In this document: positions 38,468 to 47,314 of the stretch, piece after piece | Numbering within the stretch: the first letter of the stretch is position 1 | Layout of the letters: the number at the start of each line of letters is the position of its first letter | NCBI GenBank assembly: GCA_012838035.1 | Contig: DUQB01000167.1 | Location: 1-58,058, forward strand | Reading direction: 5' to 3' | Length of the DNA stretch: 58,058 nucleotides | Source of the DNA: Bacillota bacterium | Lineage (GTDB): Bacteria > Bacillota > Limnochordia > DTU080 | Notes under the pieces: generated by a model | Database searches by the model: none | Told to the model about the DNA's origin: nothing | The model's input: only the letters and a program-made list of their open reading frames with translations | Translations under genes and position numbers: made by a program

Positions 38468-39292
38468 TCAGCGCTTGTCCTCCTCGCTTTGCTCCGAACC
38501 GGTCTCCTGGTCGGTTTGTGATGGCTTTTCGGCAATCATAACCCTACGCAACACGTAGTCGGAGATTTGCGGCAAAGCTTGGGCTAATGCGGCTGCAATA
38601 CGATCGGGCCGCCTTACCCATACCCGTGTTTTATGCGTAACCATGGCGGTAACAACCGCCTGGGCAACTTGCTCGGGAGTACTGCGGGTCACCCGCTTGT
38701 CTACCATTGCTTCACTCCCGATCGCCCTTTCACGGAACTCCGTTTGCGTAGATCCCGGGTACACGGTCACTACCCGGATGCCCTGATCGGCTAATTCCAA
38801 CCGGAGAGCATCAGACAAAGCGCCAAGAGCAAACTTGGTGGCGCTATAACCTCCCATACGCGGGCTGGAAACCTTACCGGCAATAGAAGATATGTTTATG
38901 ATTACTCCCCCGGGGCGCAACAGGCGCGCCGCCTCCTGCATTACATACAGAGCACCTTGTACGTTCACCGCCCAAAGTTCGTTCCATTGCCCGATGTCCA
39001 TCTCTGCAACCGGTACGTACATACCTTTGCCCGCATTATTCACAACCACATCCAAATTGCCCAGTTGCTTGAAAGCGGCTTGAAATGCCGCTTTCACGTC
39101 ATCTTGACAGGTAACGTCCGCGGAAAAGGCCACCGCCTTTTCTATGCCGAGTTCCCGTACCAATTGCTCCAAGCGGTCGGCGCGTCGTGCGACCAACAGC
39201 ACGCGTGCGCCCTGCTCCACGCACAGACGAGCCGTAGCCGCGCCGATGCCGCTTGAGGCGCCTGTAATGAGTACGACCTTGTCCTTTAACAT
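38468..39292 (-). CDS. Short-chain dehydrogenase/reductase (SDR)
   Basis: A 274-residue classical SDR. The cofactor motif TGASSGIGAAT, the structural NNAG, the active-site Ser in IINISSIAGKV and the YSATK catalytic Tyr-Lys pair are intact. The arginine-rich LLVARRADRLE after strand 2 favours NADP(H). The extra C-terminal segment (residues about 235-274) is polar and ends in SEQSEEDKR. ATG 39292 has GGTGAG just upstream; an ATG at 39310 is possible. The substrate is unknown; the C-terminal RRPDRIAAAL stretch resembles lipid-acting SDRs. Confidence 0.92.
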   Translation of the reverse strand: MLKDKVVLITGASSGIGAATARLCVEQGARVLLVARRADRLEQLVRELGIEKAVAFSADVTCQDDVKAAFQAAFKQLGNLDVVVNNAGKGMYVPVAEMDIGQWNELWAVNVQGALYVMQEAARLLRPGGVIINISSIAGKVSSPRMGGYSATKFALGALSDALRLELADQGIRVVTVYPGSTQTEFRERAIGSEAMVDKRVTRSTPEQVAQAVVTAMVTHKTRVWVRRPDRIAAALAQALPQISDYVLRRVMIAEKPSQTDQETGSEQSEEDKR

Positions 39293-39356
39293 GATCTCAC
39301 CAACATTCATACTAAAATTGGAGGATTGCCGAGCTCAACCTAGAATACTGCAGCTT

Positions 39357-40541
39357 ATGACGAACAACCTGCGTATATCCATTTTCATTGCTGCTACCGC
39401 CGCATATTGGGGCTCATTATATACATATGTGCCATTACTGTCGCCCTACGCGGAGCATTTAGGCGCCGGCCTTACCATGGTGGGTTTCATAGTTAGCGCC
39501 TATGGTTTCAGCCAGTTGTTGCTGCGCGTTCCTATCGGCATTCTCTCCGATAAACTGGGTAAACGACGCATGTTTATGATTCTCGGCGGCGTCTCTTCGT
39601 TACTGGCCGCACTAGGGATCGCCTTCACGACAAGCCCGGCGTACCTACTCGTATTTCGCGCGCTTTCCGGCGTTGCCGCCAGTATGTGGGTCGCATACAC
39701 CGTGCTTTTTGCCAGTTACTTCCCGGCAGGTAAAACCGCCAACTCAATGGGTATTATGCTGGCCGTTTCTTCCTCGGCGCAACTGTTGGCATCATGGGGC
39801 GGAAGCTGGTTGGCGGAGTTGTACGGCTGGCATGCGGCATTCCAAGCAGCTGTCGTTTTAGCCGCACTGGCAGTGGCTCTGGCGAGCTTGGTGACAGACA
39901 ACTCAGCGCCCAGGCAACAGACGCTCCGATTCTCAGAGCTGCTCGGCATGGGTAAGTCTCCACAATTACTTATGGTGAGCATATTGGCCGCCTTCAGCCA
40001 ATACCTTCAGTTTGCCACCGTGCATGGGTTCACACCCAGCTTTGCTACCGACGTGCTAGGCGCGACAAAATCCCAACTCGGTCTGCTTACGCTGGTATCT
40101 ACTATACCGACGGCCATCGCCTCGTTGTTAGGAGGAACATGGCTCACCAAGCATCTGCCTGAAAAGCTGTTGGTCATAGGCGGCTTCATCTTAGCCGGCG
40201 CAGCCGCCTTGATCATCCCGATGACATCATCAATGCCCATCCTCTATGTTACGCAAGTCATTGGCGGCGTGGGACGCGGTATTCTCTTCCCTGTGCTTAT
40301 GGCACGCAGCATACAGACCGTGGCTCCGGAACGAAAGGCTACAGCCATGGGGTTCTTCCAATCCATTTACGCTCTAGGTATGACGGTGGGGCCCGCCGTC
40401 TCCGGCATACTGGGACAGATTTGGGGTATTCAAAGCGTATTCATCAGTGCCGGCTGCATTGGCCTCATAGCCGCCTTATTAGCAACCAGGGCGTTACGAA
40501 AATCCAAACCTGCACCGAAAGCCGCGACCGTAACGCACTAA
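39357..40541 (+). CDS. MFS transporter
   Basis: About 394 residues with twelve predicted helices. The motif-A signature GILSDKLGKRRMFM and the helix 5 sequence SSSAQLLASWGGSWLAE are visible. It probably exports or imports a small solute; the proline/glycine-rich helix 11 (GMTVGPAVSGILG) is typical. ATG 39357 is the first Met of the hydrophobic core, but no ribosome site lies at normal distance: a GGAGG at 39320-39324 is 32 nt away. The frame is open upstream to 39144, over the SDR gene, so translation may start at a non-ATG codon nearer the GGAGG. Confidence 0.85.
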   Translation: MTNNLRISIFIAATAAYWGSLYTYVPLLSPYAEHLGAGLTMVGFIVSAYGFSQLLLRVPIGILSDKLGKRRMFMILGGVSSLLAALGIAFTTSPAYLLVFRALSGVAASMWVAYTVLFASYFPAGKTANSMGIMLAVSSSAQLLASWGGSWLAELYGWHAAFQAAVVLAALAVALASLVTDNSAPRQQTLRFSELLGMGKSPQLLMVSILAAFSQYLQFATVHGFTPSFATDVLGATKSQLGLLTLVSTIPTAIASLLGGTWLTKHLPEKLLVIGGFILAGAAALIIPMTSSMPILYVTQVIGGVGRGILFPVLMARSIQTVAPERKATAMGFFQSIYALGMTVGPAVSGILGQIWGIQSVFISAGCIGLIAALLATRALRKSKPAPKAATVTH

Positions 40542-40620
40542 CGCAAGTACCTAGTTATAGCGCCGGCGCGGTTCGCCGACCACCTTAGGCCTCGGCAAAG
40601 ACGAGCAGTGCTGCGTGCAG

Positions 40621-41199
40621 TCAGCCATATAAATTCCCAAGGCGTTCATAAATTCCGGCCATTTGCGCCAGGATGCCTTGACACGCCATACCTATGTGCT
40701 CCCACCAGGGTTCATCGCCCTTAATCGCATGCATACCGTGCTTCTCGTAGCGCAGGCAATCGATCTTTGCGTCCTCCGCATCCATATATACCTCGGTGAT
40801 GACTCTACCGTCATTACCGAAGTACTCGTCGGCAGTCTGCTTCATGCTGCGGGCAACGCTGCTGACCACTTCAGAACTGACGGACAGGCCGCTGAAATGC
40901 ATGTGGAATTCAATATGTACGGCAATCTGGTTGTCCTCAAGGTCATAATCCGCCTCGCCGGACATATCCGGCTCTGTGGGGTCGATGTACTCCTCCAAGA
41001 GGACCTGGTTCTCTGCCGCCCACTCAAAGGTGATCTTACCCCAAACCGCCGGACCGTCGATGGCCGGGAACATCAGGATGGAGCACTCTCGCAGCAGGCT
41101 GGTAAGGACAACCGTCTCTTCCACCGAGACTTTCAGGCCTGTCTCTCGTATGACTGCCATAAGTCGATTGCGAATGATGCCGTAATCAAGCACGTGCAT
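40621..41199 (-). CDS. Hypothetical protein, function unknown
   Basis: A 192-residue acidic soluble protein that I do not recognise. ATG 41199 has AAGGTGA 7 nt upstream. The N-terminal helix is followed by a hydrophobic strand region (SILMFPAIDGPAVWGKITFE), an acidic stretch (YIDPTEPDMSGEADYDLED), a histidine-containing strand IAVHIEFHMHFSG, and a C-terminal aromatic region with two tryptophans (EPWWEHIG). The HIEFHMHF stretch and scattered acidic residues could bind a metal, but this is only a possibility. It has its own leader containing an inverted repeat (41236-41272) and follows the subtilase gene on the same strand by 250 nt. Confidence 0.65.
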   Translation of the reverse strand: MHVLDYGIIRNRLMAVIRETGLKVSVEETVVLTSLLRECSILMFPAIDGPAVWGKITFEWAAENQVLLEEYIDPTEPDMSGEADYDLEDNQIAVHIEFHMHFSGLSVSSEVVSSVARSMKQTADEYFGNDGRVITEVYMDAEDAKIDCLRYEKHGMHAIKGDEPWWEHIGMACQGILAQMAGIYERLGNLYG

Positions 41200-41235
41200 G
41201 TTTAGTTCACCTTACTCTTACTGTTATGTATTTGG

Positions 41236-41272
41236 AGCGCTAAGCCCTACCAAGGTTGAGAGACTTAGCGCT
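41236..41272. repeat. Inverted repeat in the leader of the unknown gene at 40621
   Basis: AGCGCTAAG (41236-41244) and CTTAGCGCT (41264-41272) are perfectly complementary over nine bases with a 19-base loop, 37 nt upstream of the start codon. It could be an operator or an RNA hairpin. There is no T-tract on the minus strand, which argues against a terminator. Confidence 0.5.
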
Positions 41273-41454
41273 TTCATCACGGTGCATCAAGTCGTTTTTA
41301 GCCACAACGTAGTGTCTAAAATCATTCCGCATACTCAAGCCCATTCCTGCCTGACCATCCATTTTGCCCTATCTTGCCCCACACGGATCAACAATGCAGC
41401 AGTTCGACCATAAAGCGCCCTGTTAAGAAGCGACCCCACGCTCCAGCGTCGAGC

Positions 41455-42525
41455 CTAAAGTGATAATTGCGCCGCCGCATGTTCCAACTGAATTAGACCA
41501 TGCCCTGCCGCATCCGCCGTATAACCCGGCAATGGTCGACATGTCTCTTGCAGCGTCGCTTGTAGATCAGCCGGCTTGCCGCCTTGGCCGGCAGCCGCGA
41601 CTAAGGACCACAATAATGCTGCTCCTCCCGCTACGTGAGGTGCCGCCATCGATGTTCCGCTTAACACACGGGTCGTACCCCCCAACCATGTTGATGTGAT
41701 CGCCTGCCCAGGAGCGACCACATCCACCTGAGGTCCTCTACTGGAGAAGTTGGCTATGCGATCATTCTGTGTTGAGGCGCCCACGGCTAGTGTTTCCGAC
41801 CAGTATGCCGGATAAGCCACAGTATTTTGCCGCGGACCGTCATTACCTGCCGCAGCGGCAATGAACACTCCTGCCGCCGCCAGCGCCAGAATGGCCGCCC
41901 GCATACTTTCCGTTCCCTGTGGAGCGCCTAGACTCAAATTGATAATCGGGATGTTCTGCTGCAAGCACCAGTTTAGACCATCCACCACGTCTGATAAGCT
42001 GCCGGCGCCAAAGGCGTCGAGCACTTTCACAGGCACAATATCGGCTTCAGGCGCCACACCGGACCCATCCGCCCATGTTCCTCCCACAATACCCGCTACG
42101 TGCGTACCATGTCCATTGTCATCCTGAGGCGGCGCCTGTGGGTTGATCACATTGTAACCAGGCAAGATATGAGGCAAATCGGGATTGGCCAAATCGACGC
42201 CCGTGTCCACCACGGCGACTTGAATACCCCGACCTTGCGTTCTAGGCCAAAGAGCAGGCGCCTGAATGGCCGTCAGATTCCATGTGGGTGCCGGCGTGCT
42301 CGTTTCTACGCCTTGTGCGAGGGCATAAACGCGAATATCTTGTTCGTCCCAGGTACCGGTGCGCAATGAGCGAACGGTCGCCTTATCGGCGGGAATAATA
42401 TAACAGACGCCACAGATCAACGGTAACCATTTGATGACATGCCCGCCTTGCCTTTCTACCCATACAACGAACTCCACTAGTTCATCCGGATCCATCCCGC
42501 CCGCAATACGTCGTGCGGTCCGCAT
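41455..42525 (-). CDS. Subtilisin-like serine protease (S8 family)
   Basis: A 356-residue protease with an intact triad: D107 in VVDTGVD, H139 in NGHGTHVAG and S292 in LSGTSMAAPHVAG, plus oxyanion Asn in AAGNDGP. The 80 residues before the catalytic domain resemble a small inhibitor-type propeptide, but there is no signal peptide, as in intracellular serine proteases or S8 enzymes of spores. ATG 42525 follows GAGGAGG. It stands alone. Role: protein turnover or processing inside the cell; unclear whether the pro-region is cleaved. Confidence 0.93.
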   Translation of the reverse strand: MRTARRIAGGMDPDELVEFVVWVERQGGHVIKWLPLICGVCYIIPADKATVRSLRTGTWDEQDIRVYALAQGVETSTPAPTWNLTAIQAPALWPRTQGRGIQVAVVDTGVDLANPDLPHILPGYNVINPQAPPQDDNGHGTHVAGIVGGTWADGSGVAPEADIVPVKVLDAFGAGSLSDVVDGLNWCLQQNIPIINLSLGAPQGTESMRAAILALAAAGVFIAAAAGNDGPRQNTVAYPAYWSETLAVGASTQNDRIANFSSRGPQVDVVAPGQAITSTWLGGTTRVLSGTSMAAPHVAGGAALLWSLVAAAGQGGKPADLQATLQETCRPLPGYTADAAGHGLIQLEHAAAQLSL

Positions 42526-42679
42526 TGTATAGCCTCCTCAAAGAGCATAGATTCAGGAGCTGTCGCTGCGCTATCCCCATCCACCGCGTTACGCCAGCTC
42601 CTCTTGTATCACGATGGTTAAATGTACGCGAGAGGATCGCATGATGTTCTAGTGAACTTACTTTGCTCTATTCATGTAA

Positions 42680-42850
42680 ATGTGGGATAGTATCCATAGG
42701 AGTACGGCGCGCGACACTCAGAAACAGAGAGGAAAATCTGCTTCTGAGAGCACTTCTGCATTACTAAAGCAGGAGGCGACGCCTGCTCTGGCGTAACTCT
42801 TCTCCGGTACCCGTTTACCACGGCACCGCCGGGGTGGGACCATGGAGGTG
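42680..42850 (+). promoter_or_regulatory. Structured leader of the flavoprotein gene
   Basis: A plausible promoter TTGCTC, 17 nt, GATAGT precedes this leader (42664-42692). The RNA would contain CTCAGAA-A-CAGA (42717-42728) pairing with TCTG-C-TTCTGAG (42737-42748), then AGCAGG (42768-42773) with CCTGCT (42782-42787), then GGTACCC pairing with GGGTGGGACC just before the ribosome site GGAGGTGT. It resembles an attenuator or riboswitch, but matches no class I know. The final GGGGTGGGACC looks like, yet is not, a T-box core. Confidence 0.45.
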
Positions 42851-42857
42851 TAATGCA

Positions 42858-44132
42858 TTGCCTTATCATGTAGTGATAGTCGGAGGCGGACCAGCAGGGC
42901 TTTTAGCTGCCATAGCAGCCGCGCAGCACGGAGCCGAGGTGACGCTTCTTGAGCGGAATAATCAACTAGGAACCAAGCTTCTGATGTCTGGAGGCGGTCG
43001 GTGTAACATTACCAATGCAGGCAGTATAGATCACCTAGTGCAGTCTTTTCCGAGCAATGGGCGTTTCCTGTACAGCGCATTTCAGGCGTTCTCCAACCGC
43101 GATATGCTCGATCTGCTGGCAGAAGAAGGTGTGCTCACCAAAGAGGAAGATCGCGGTCGCATTTTCCCCGTCAGCGGCGATGCACGTGACGTGTTGGCAG
43201 CTTTGGAAAGACGCGCCGTAGGACTTGGCGTACGGATTTGCCTGAACACACGGGTTGCACAGATCGTCAAAAAGCCCGGTTTGGTAGCGCCGGGCTGGCA
43301 AGGTTTTTCTCTGAGAACAGAGGACGGTACGGAGTATCTTGCCGACCGTATCGTACTCTGTACAGGCGGCGTCACCTATCCTTCAACGGGTTCCACAGGT
43401 GATGGCTACGCTTGGGTTAAGCAATTCGGGCACACCATGGTCAAACCTAGGCCTGCCGTTGTTGCTTTAGAAACCGTAGAGGATTGGCCGCAGCGAGTAC
43501 AGGGCGTTGCGCTCCGCGGCGCCGAGGTGTTGGTCTATGTCAATAACAAAGTGGTCACGCGTTACCATGAAGATGTGCTGTTCACGCACTTTGGGGTATC
43601 GGGGCCGGCCATCCTGAATGTCAGTCATCATGCCGTACAGGCCCTTGAGCAACACCCGGGCGAGGTGGAATTGGGCATTCGCACCGACAGCGATCTGCGT
43701 GTCGACGATTGGGAAGCACGTCTGCAAATGGCCTTGCGGGAACACCCCCGTCAACTGCTGAAAAGTCTGGTAGCCCGTTGGTGGCCCGCCTCTTTGGCCG
43801 AAGCGCTCCTGGAAGTACACGGTATCCCACCTGAAGTTATGGCCAATCAAGTAACCAGGCACCATCGCAGCCGGACTGCAGAACTGCTGGATGAGTTCAG
43901 ACTGACTCTAAAGCAGGCGCGTCCGATGGAATCCGCAATGGTCACCGCCGGAGGCGTGGATGTTAAGGAAATTGACCCGCGGAGCATGCGTTCCTTGAAA
44001 ACAGTCGGTCTGTATATTGCAGGCGAATTACTGGATGTTGACGGCGTGAGCGGCGGATATAACCTGCAGAGCGCTTATTCAACGGGTTTTGTCGCCGGTA
44101 AGTCTGCGGCAACTGATCCGGCCGAGGAATAG
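42858..44132 (+). CDS. NAD(P)/FAD-dependent oxidoreductase (BaiN/HI0933 flavoprotein family)
   Basis: A 424-residue flavoprotein. The FAD motif VVIVGGGPAGLLAAIAAAQ, the family-defining SGGGRCNITNAG and GGVTYPSTGSTGDG, and the terminal LDVDGVSGGYNLQSAYSTG are all intact. The family includes proteins named BaiN, once linked to bile-acid reduction, though the real substrate is unclear. TTG at 42858 is 6 nt after GGAGGTGT; the frame's ATG at 42834 overlaps that site. It is preceded by a structured leader of about 160 nt. Confidence 0.92.
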   Translation: MPYHVVIVGGGPAGLLAAIAAAQHGAEVTLLERNNQLGTKLLMSGGGRCNITNAGSIDHLVQSFPSNGRFLYSAFQAFSNRDMLDLLAEEGVLTKEEDRGRIFPVSGDARDVLAALERRAVGLGVRICLNTRVAQIVKKPGLVAPGWQGFSLRTEDGTEYLADRIVLCTGGVTYPSTGSTGDGYAWVKQFGHTMVKPRPAVVALETVEDWPQRVQGVALRGAEVLVYVNNKVVTRYHEDVLFTHFGVSGPAILNVSHHAVQALEQHPGEVELGIRTDSDLRVDDWEARLQMALREHPRQLLKSLVARWWPASLAEALLEVHGIPPEVMANQVTRHHRSRTAELLDEFRLTLKQARPMESAMVTAGGVDVKEIDPRSMRSLKTVGLYIAGELLDVDGVSGGYNLQSAYSTGFVAGKSAATDPAEE

Positions 44133-44186
44133 AATCGACGTTCCGCTCTGTGGGATTTGCTCCCAAAAGGCATGTCAAAGCGCGTA

Positions 44187-44642
44187 CTATTCCTTTCGTG
44201 AAATCTCAGCCGCTGCGGCACTGGCCAGTTCGTCGCAGCGGTTATTCCATTGATTGTCCGCATGACCTTTCACCTTGATCCAGGTCACTTGATGTCGCTT
44301 GGCCACATCAAGCAACGCCTGCCACAGTTCTCGATTCTCCACGGGTTTTTTGGCTGCCGTGCGCCACCCGTTGCGCTGCCAGTTGTCAAGCCAATTTTGG
44401 TTGAACGCATTGACCAGGTAGGCGCTGTCGCTGTGTAATCGCACCTTACAAGGTCGTTTCAGCGCTCTCAACGCCTCCAACGCCGCCTGCAACTCCATCC
44501 GCTGATTGGTGGTGTGTCTATCACCACCTGAGAGCTCCTTATAATGCTTGCCATACTGTAATACCGCCCCCCAACCGCCTGGTCCGGGATTACCGCTACA
44601 TGCTCCGTCCGTATAAATGATAACCTCAGGTAACTCCGTCAC
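44187..44642 (-). CDS. rnhA: Ribonuclease HI
   Basis: A 151-residue enzyme degrading RNA in RNA-DNA hybrids. The catalytic carboxylates are D12 ([14 protein letters not shown]), E50 (QRMELQAA), D72 (HSDSAY) and D137 (RCDELA), with His127 in KGHADN. The basic-protrusion region around [12 protein letters not shown] is present, as in Escherichia coli RNase HI. GTG 44642 follows GAGGAGAG. It converges with the flavoprotein gene. Confidence 0.97.
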   Translation of the reverse strand: MTELPEVIIYTDGACSGNPGPGGWGAVLQYGKHYKELSGGDRHTTNQRMELQAALEALRALKRPCKVRLHSDSAYLVNAFNQNWLDNWQRNGWRTAAKKPVENRELWQALLDVAKRHQVTWIKVKGHADNQWNNRCDELASAAAAEISRKE

Positions 44643-44941
44643 CGTATCTCTCCTCTGGTGTGAGCCGGAAGGCAGCCCTCCGACGCCGGATATGAAGACA
44701 AGCTATAGTTATTTCTGGAAAGGTCGCCTACATCCTGTCAAGAGCGACGTTATAGGATGTGCAATACACCTGCCGCCCCGATGGTCGACTCATCCCTCTA
44801 CGGAAGTGCTAAACGGTTAATTCGCATGATGCCCAGGCCTGGTCGTGAAGACGCTTTTATCCCATCTGCGACAGATACGTAGATAAATGCTTAGACAAGA
44901 GTAACGAGGTTACCAGCATCAGCGCGGCCATCGATTATTTT

Positions 44942-44992
44942 TTGTTTTATGCAGGAATCTAGTTATAGGGATCTAACCGTTACACTAGATTC
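44942..44992 (+). promoter_or_regulatory. Promoter with flanking inverted repeat for the sugar-binding protein gene
   Basis: TTGTTT (44942-44947), 16 nt, TATAGG (44964-44969) forms a plausible promoter. A perfect nine-base inverted repeat, GAATCTAGT (44955-44963) and ACTAGATTC (44984-44992), brackets the -10 and the start site. Such placement fits a repressor operator, for example of a LacI- or GntR-type regulator, though no regulator gene is in the window. Confidence 0.5.
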
Positions 44993-45020
44993 ACCAATCC
45001 ATTCTCAAAGGGGCGAAACG

Positions 45021-46283
45021 ATGAAAAAGCAACAGCTGTTCGTAAGTGTACTGGTGATGGTCTTACTCGTTGCGTTGCCTGCAGCTGCCCAAAGGACTTT
45101 GCAGATTTACGGTCCGGTTGGCGGCGCAGGCCGGACGGCAGCTTTCAGGGACTTTATCATTCCAAAGTTCCAGGAAATCCACCCTGATGTCGAGATCCAA
45201 CTGATCCAAAGCAACTCCAGTTCCGAAAAGCTGAAGGTTCTTATTGCCGCAGGTACGCCTCCGGATATCGCGGTTGTTCCTCAGGCGGACTTCGGCATGA
45301 TGGCTCGGGGCTTATATCTGGAAATGGCGCCTTTCATCGAGAAGTACGACTTCAATATGAAGAATATTCCCACTGAAGCCATTAAACAGTTCACTTTAAA
45401 CGGCGTACTCTATGCGCTGCCTTTTGACGGTTTGGGCATCAATATCGACTCGCTGTATATCAACCTAGATCTGTTCCGTGCCGCTGGTTTAACCACTCCC
45501 AAGATCAACTATGACGATCCGTATTCCGGTTGGTCGTATGACCAGCTCCGGCAAACTGCCAAACGTCTTACCAGAGACAATAACGGTGACGGCGTGATGG
45601 ACCAGTGGGGTTATGCGCCCTCTCAAGGCAATGGCAACTGGTTCCGACTCATATGGAGCTTCGGCGGCAACGTCGTCGAGGAAACGCCTGTTCTGCGGTC
45701 TGTAGTCAATAGCGCTGAAGTAATTGAGGCATTCCAATGGATGCGCGACATGAAGTTCACGGAACAGGTGACTGCGGCTATGGCTCAGTTCCCCCAAGGC
45801 AGAGTGGGCATCTTGGAACAACCTCTGGCCTACTCATCGAACCAGTTGGCTACAGTAACCTTCGACTGGACTCTAACCGCTCCACCTTACGGCAAAGGCG
45901 GACGTTGGGGTATTGCTCTCAATAACCCTATGGGCATAATGGCCACTTCCAAGAATAAGGACCTAGCTTTTGAATTTATGCAGTTTTGGCTTTCCGACGA
46001 AGTGCAGATCTATTTGTCTGAGCGAGCCGTCGCTCCGCCGCAAACCTACTCTGCAGCATCAAGAGCCAACTTCATCTACACGGACAAACCGCCTTACGAC
46101 CGGAGTCCCTTCGTATTCGGCCGCAGCAGGTCCATGCCGGTTTGGTTGGAACAGTGGCCGGAGATACTCGCCGCCTTTAGGCCTGAAGTAGATACCGTGT
46201 GGACAAAGCCGGACGTACCGCTCCGCACCATAACCGAGCGTCTGCATAATCAGCTCACCTTAATCATTGAGGGAAAAATCTAA
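45021..46283 (+). CDS. Extracellular solute-binding protein (family 1, sugar type)
   Basis: A 420-residue secreted protein. The N-terminus MKKQQLFVSVLVMVLLVALP then AAAQ is a signal peptide with an Ala-x-Ala cleavage site and no lipobox cysteine, unusual for a Gram-positive binding protein, which would normally be a lipoprotein. The mature part has the family pattern FIIPKFQEIHPDVEIQLI and the loop DNNGDGVMDQWGYA. ATG 45021 follows AAAGGGG. No permease or ATPase genes are adjacent, and a strong terminator follows, so it is an orphan binding protein that must use a transporter encoded elsewhere. The ligand is probably an oligosaccharide. Confidence 0.9.
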   Translation: MKKQQLFVSVLVMVLLVALPAAAQRTLQIYGPVGGAGRTAAFRDFIIPKFQEIHPDVEIQLIQSNSSSEKLKVLIAAGTPPDIAVVPQADFGMMARGLYLEMAPFIEKYDFNMKNIPTEAIKQFTLNGVLYALPFDGLGINIDSLYINLDLFRAAGLTTPKINYDDPYSGWSYDQLRQTAKRLTRDNNGDGVMDQWGYAPSQGNGNWFRLIWSFGGNVVEETPVLRSVVNSAEVIEAFQWMRDMKFTEQVTAAMAQFPQGRVGILEQPLAYSSNQLATVTFDWTLTAPPYGKGGRWGIALNNPMGIMATSKNKDLAFEFMQFWLSDEVQIYLSERAVAPPQTYSAASRANFIYTDKPPYDRSPFVFGRSRSMPVWLEQWPEILAAFRPEVDTVWTKPDVPLRTITERLHNQLTLIIEGKI

Positions 46284-46307
46284 CCTCAGTATTGCCTCTA
46301 GCGGTGC

Positions 46308-46342
46308 AAGACGACGTTGTGTGAAACAACGTCGTCTTTTTT
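46308..46342 (+). terminator. Terminator of the sugar-binding protein gene
   Basis: AAGACGACGTTGT (46308-46320) pairs perfectly with ACAACGTCGTCTT (46326-46338), with a five-base loop and a following TTTT. Confidence 0.93.
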
Positions 46343-46348
46343 GCTTCT

Positions 46349-47155
46349 CTACCGCGCAAACAACCTATTGACAAGGGCAATATCTTGGCGCAGTAAAGGC
46401 TCTACGGCATCCCCCGCCAAATCACCTTTACCCGCCGGATTGCTGTACTCCGCGCAAAGACAGATGGGTCCCGTAAACCCTCTCGACCTAAGGTCCGCGA
46501 TCGTGCCGCCCCAGGAGGCATACCCTTCTTCCCCGGTTGTCCAATAAATGGACCAACTGGCGGCGCCGTCCGCATCAATACCTACTTGCTTGCGGACGAC
46601 ATTTTTTAGGTTCAACATGCATAAGCGCGGCCAAGCGATATCTATGGCCATCACTTCGGGCTCACCTGCCAGGGCGCAATGGGCCACATCCAAAACGATA
46701 CCAACATGCTTCGGTTCAAACTCGCGCATGACGTCGAGAGAACCGATCGCGCTGCCGATGAAAAACCCACAATGATTTTGCAGCCCGATCGTAACCATAT
46801 GTTTCTCCAGCGCAGGTACTAAGGCGGCGTACGTGCGTCGAATCTTCTCGACAGACGCCTGGTAACCTATCTTCATGTCGATTCTCTCACATACTCGGAT
46901 CAGAGGAATACCGGCATCGCCGCAAGCCGACACCATTTCCCGCGTGGTTGATCCGGCAACGCTGTATATCCGGAGACCATACGACTCGAGTGTCTTGACA
47001 GCCTGAGGCAAGGCTTGCGCCATGTTTTCCGGGTTGACCGGATAGCCGGGGCGCACCGGCAGTTCCAAACCATCTACTCCAAGGCGAACCAGTTTCTCAG
47101 CCAGTTCCGACAGGCTACACTGCCAGGGTTTCGTAAATACGATGATGGGGTTCAA
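46349..47155 (-). CDS. Sugar phosphate isomerase/epimerase, TIM-barrel family
   Basis: A 268-residue AP-endonuclease-2-like TIM barrel. Metal-site strands are visible: GVDGLELPVRPG, ITIGLQNH-like MVTIGLQNHCGFF, GIVLDVAHCAL, LCMLNLKNV and ICLCAEYSNPAG. Its closest functional group is isomerases and epimerases of unusual sugars. The start is TTG at 47155, 8 nt after AGGAGG; the ATG at 47161 is only 2 nt from that site. It is divergent from another TIM-barrel gene at 47315 and convergent with the sugar-binding protein gene. Confidence 0.87.
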   Translation of the reverse strand: MNPIIVFTKPWQCSLSELAEKLVRLGVDGLELPVRPGYPVNPENMAQALPQAVKTLESYGLRIYSVAGSTTREMVSACGDAGIPLIRVCERIDMKIGYQASVEKIRRTYAALVPALEKHMVTIGLQNHCGFFIGSAIGSLDVMREFEPKHVGIVLDVAHCALAGEPEVMAIDIAWPRLCMLNLKNVVRKQVGIDADGAASWSIYWTTGEEGYASWGGTIADLRSRGFTGPICLCAEYSNPAGKGDLAGDAVEPLLRQDIALVNRLFAR

Positions 47156-47314
47156 CGGCATAGCCTCCTATTCTCGCTATGTTCAAGCAGGTTGTTTCAT
47201 CCGAACACCGAAATGAAAAAAGCAGTCGTTATCCGGCTAGCGAACCGAAATGCACTCCCAGTACGGCATTCCATGACGCTGCGACTTCACTTCACTTCTT
47301 AGGAGGTGCGCATC

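Noticed and set aside
42820-42850. A second T-box before the flavoprotein gene (GGGGTGGGACC)
   Set aside because: The invariant ACCGCG half is missing, and no specifier loop or stem I elements fit.
46370-46400. TTGACA near 46367 as promoter
   Set aside because: It lies inside the isomerase coding region and has no fitting -10 or downstream gene on that strand.
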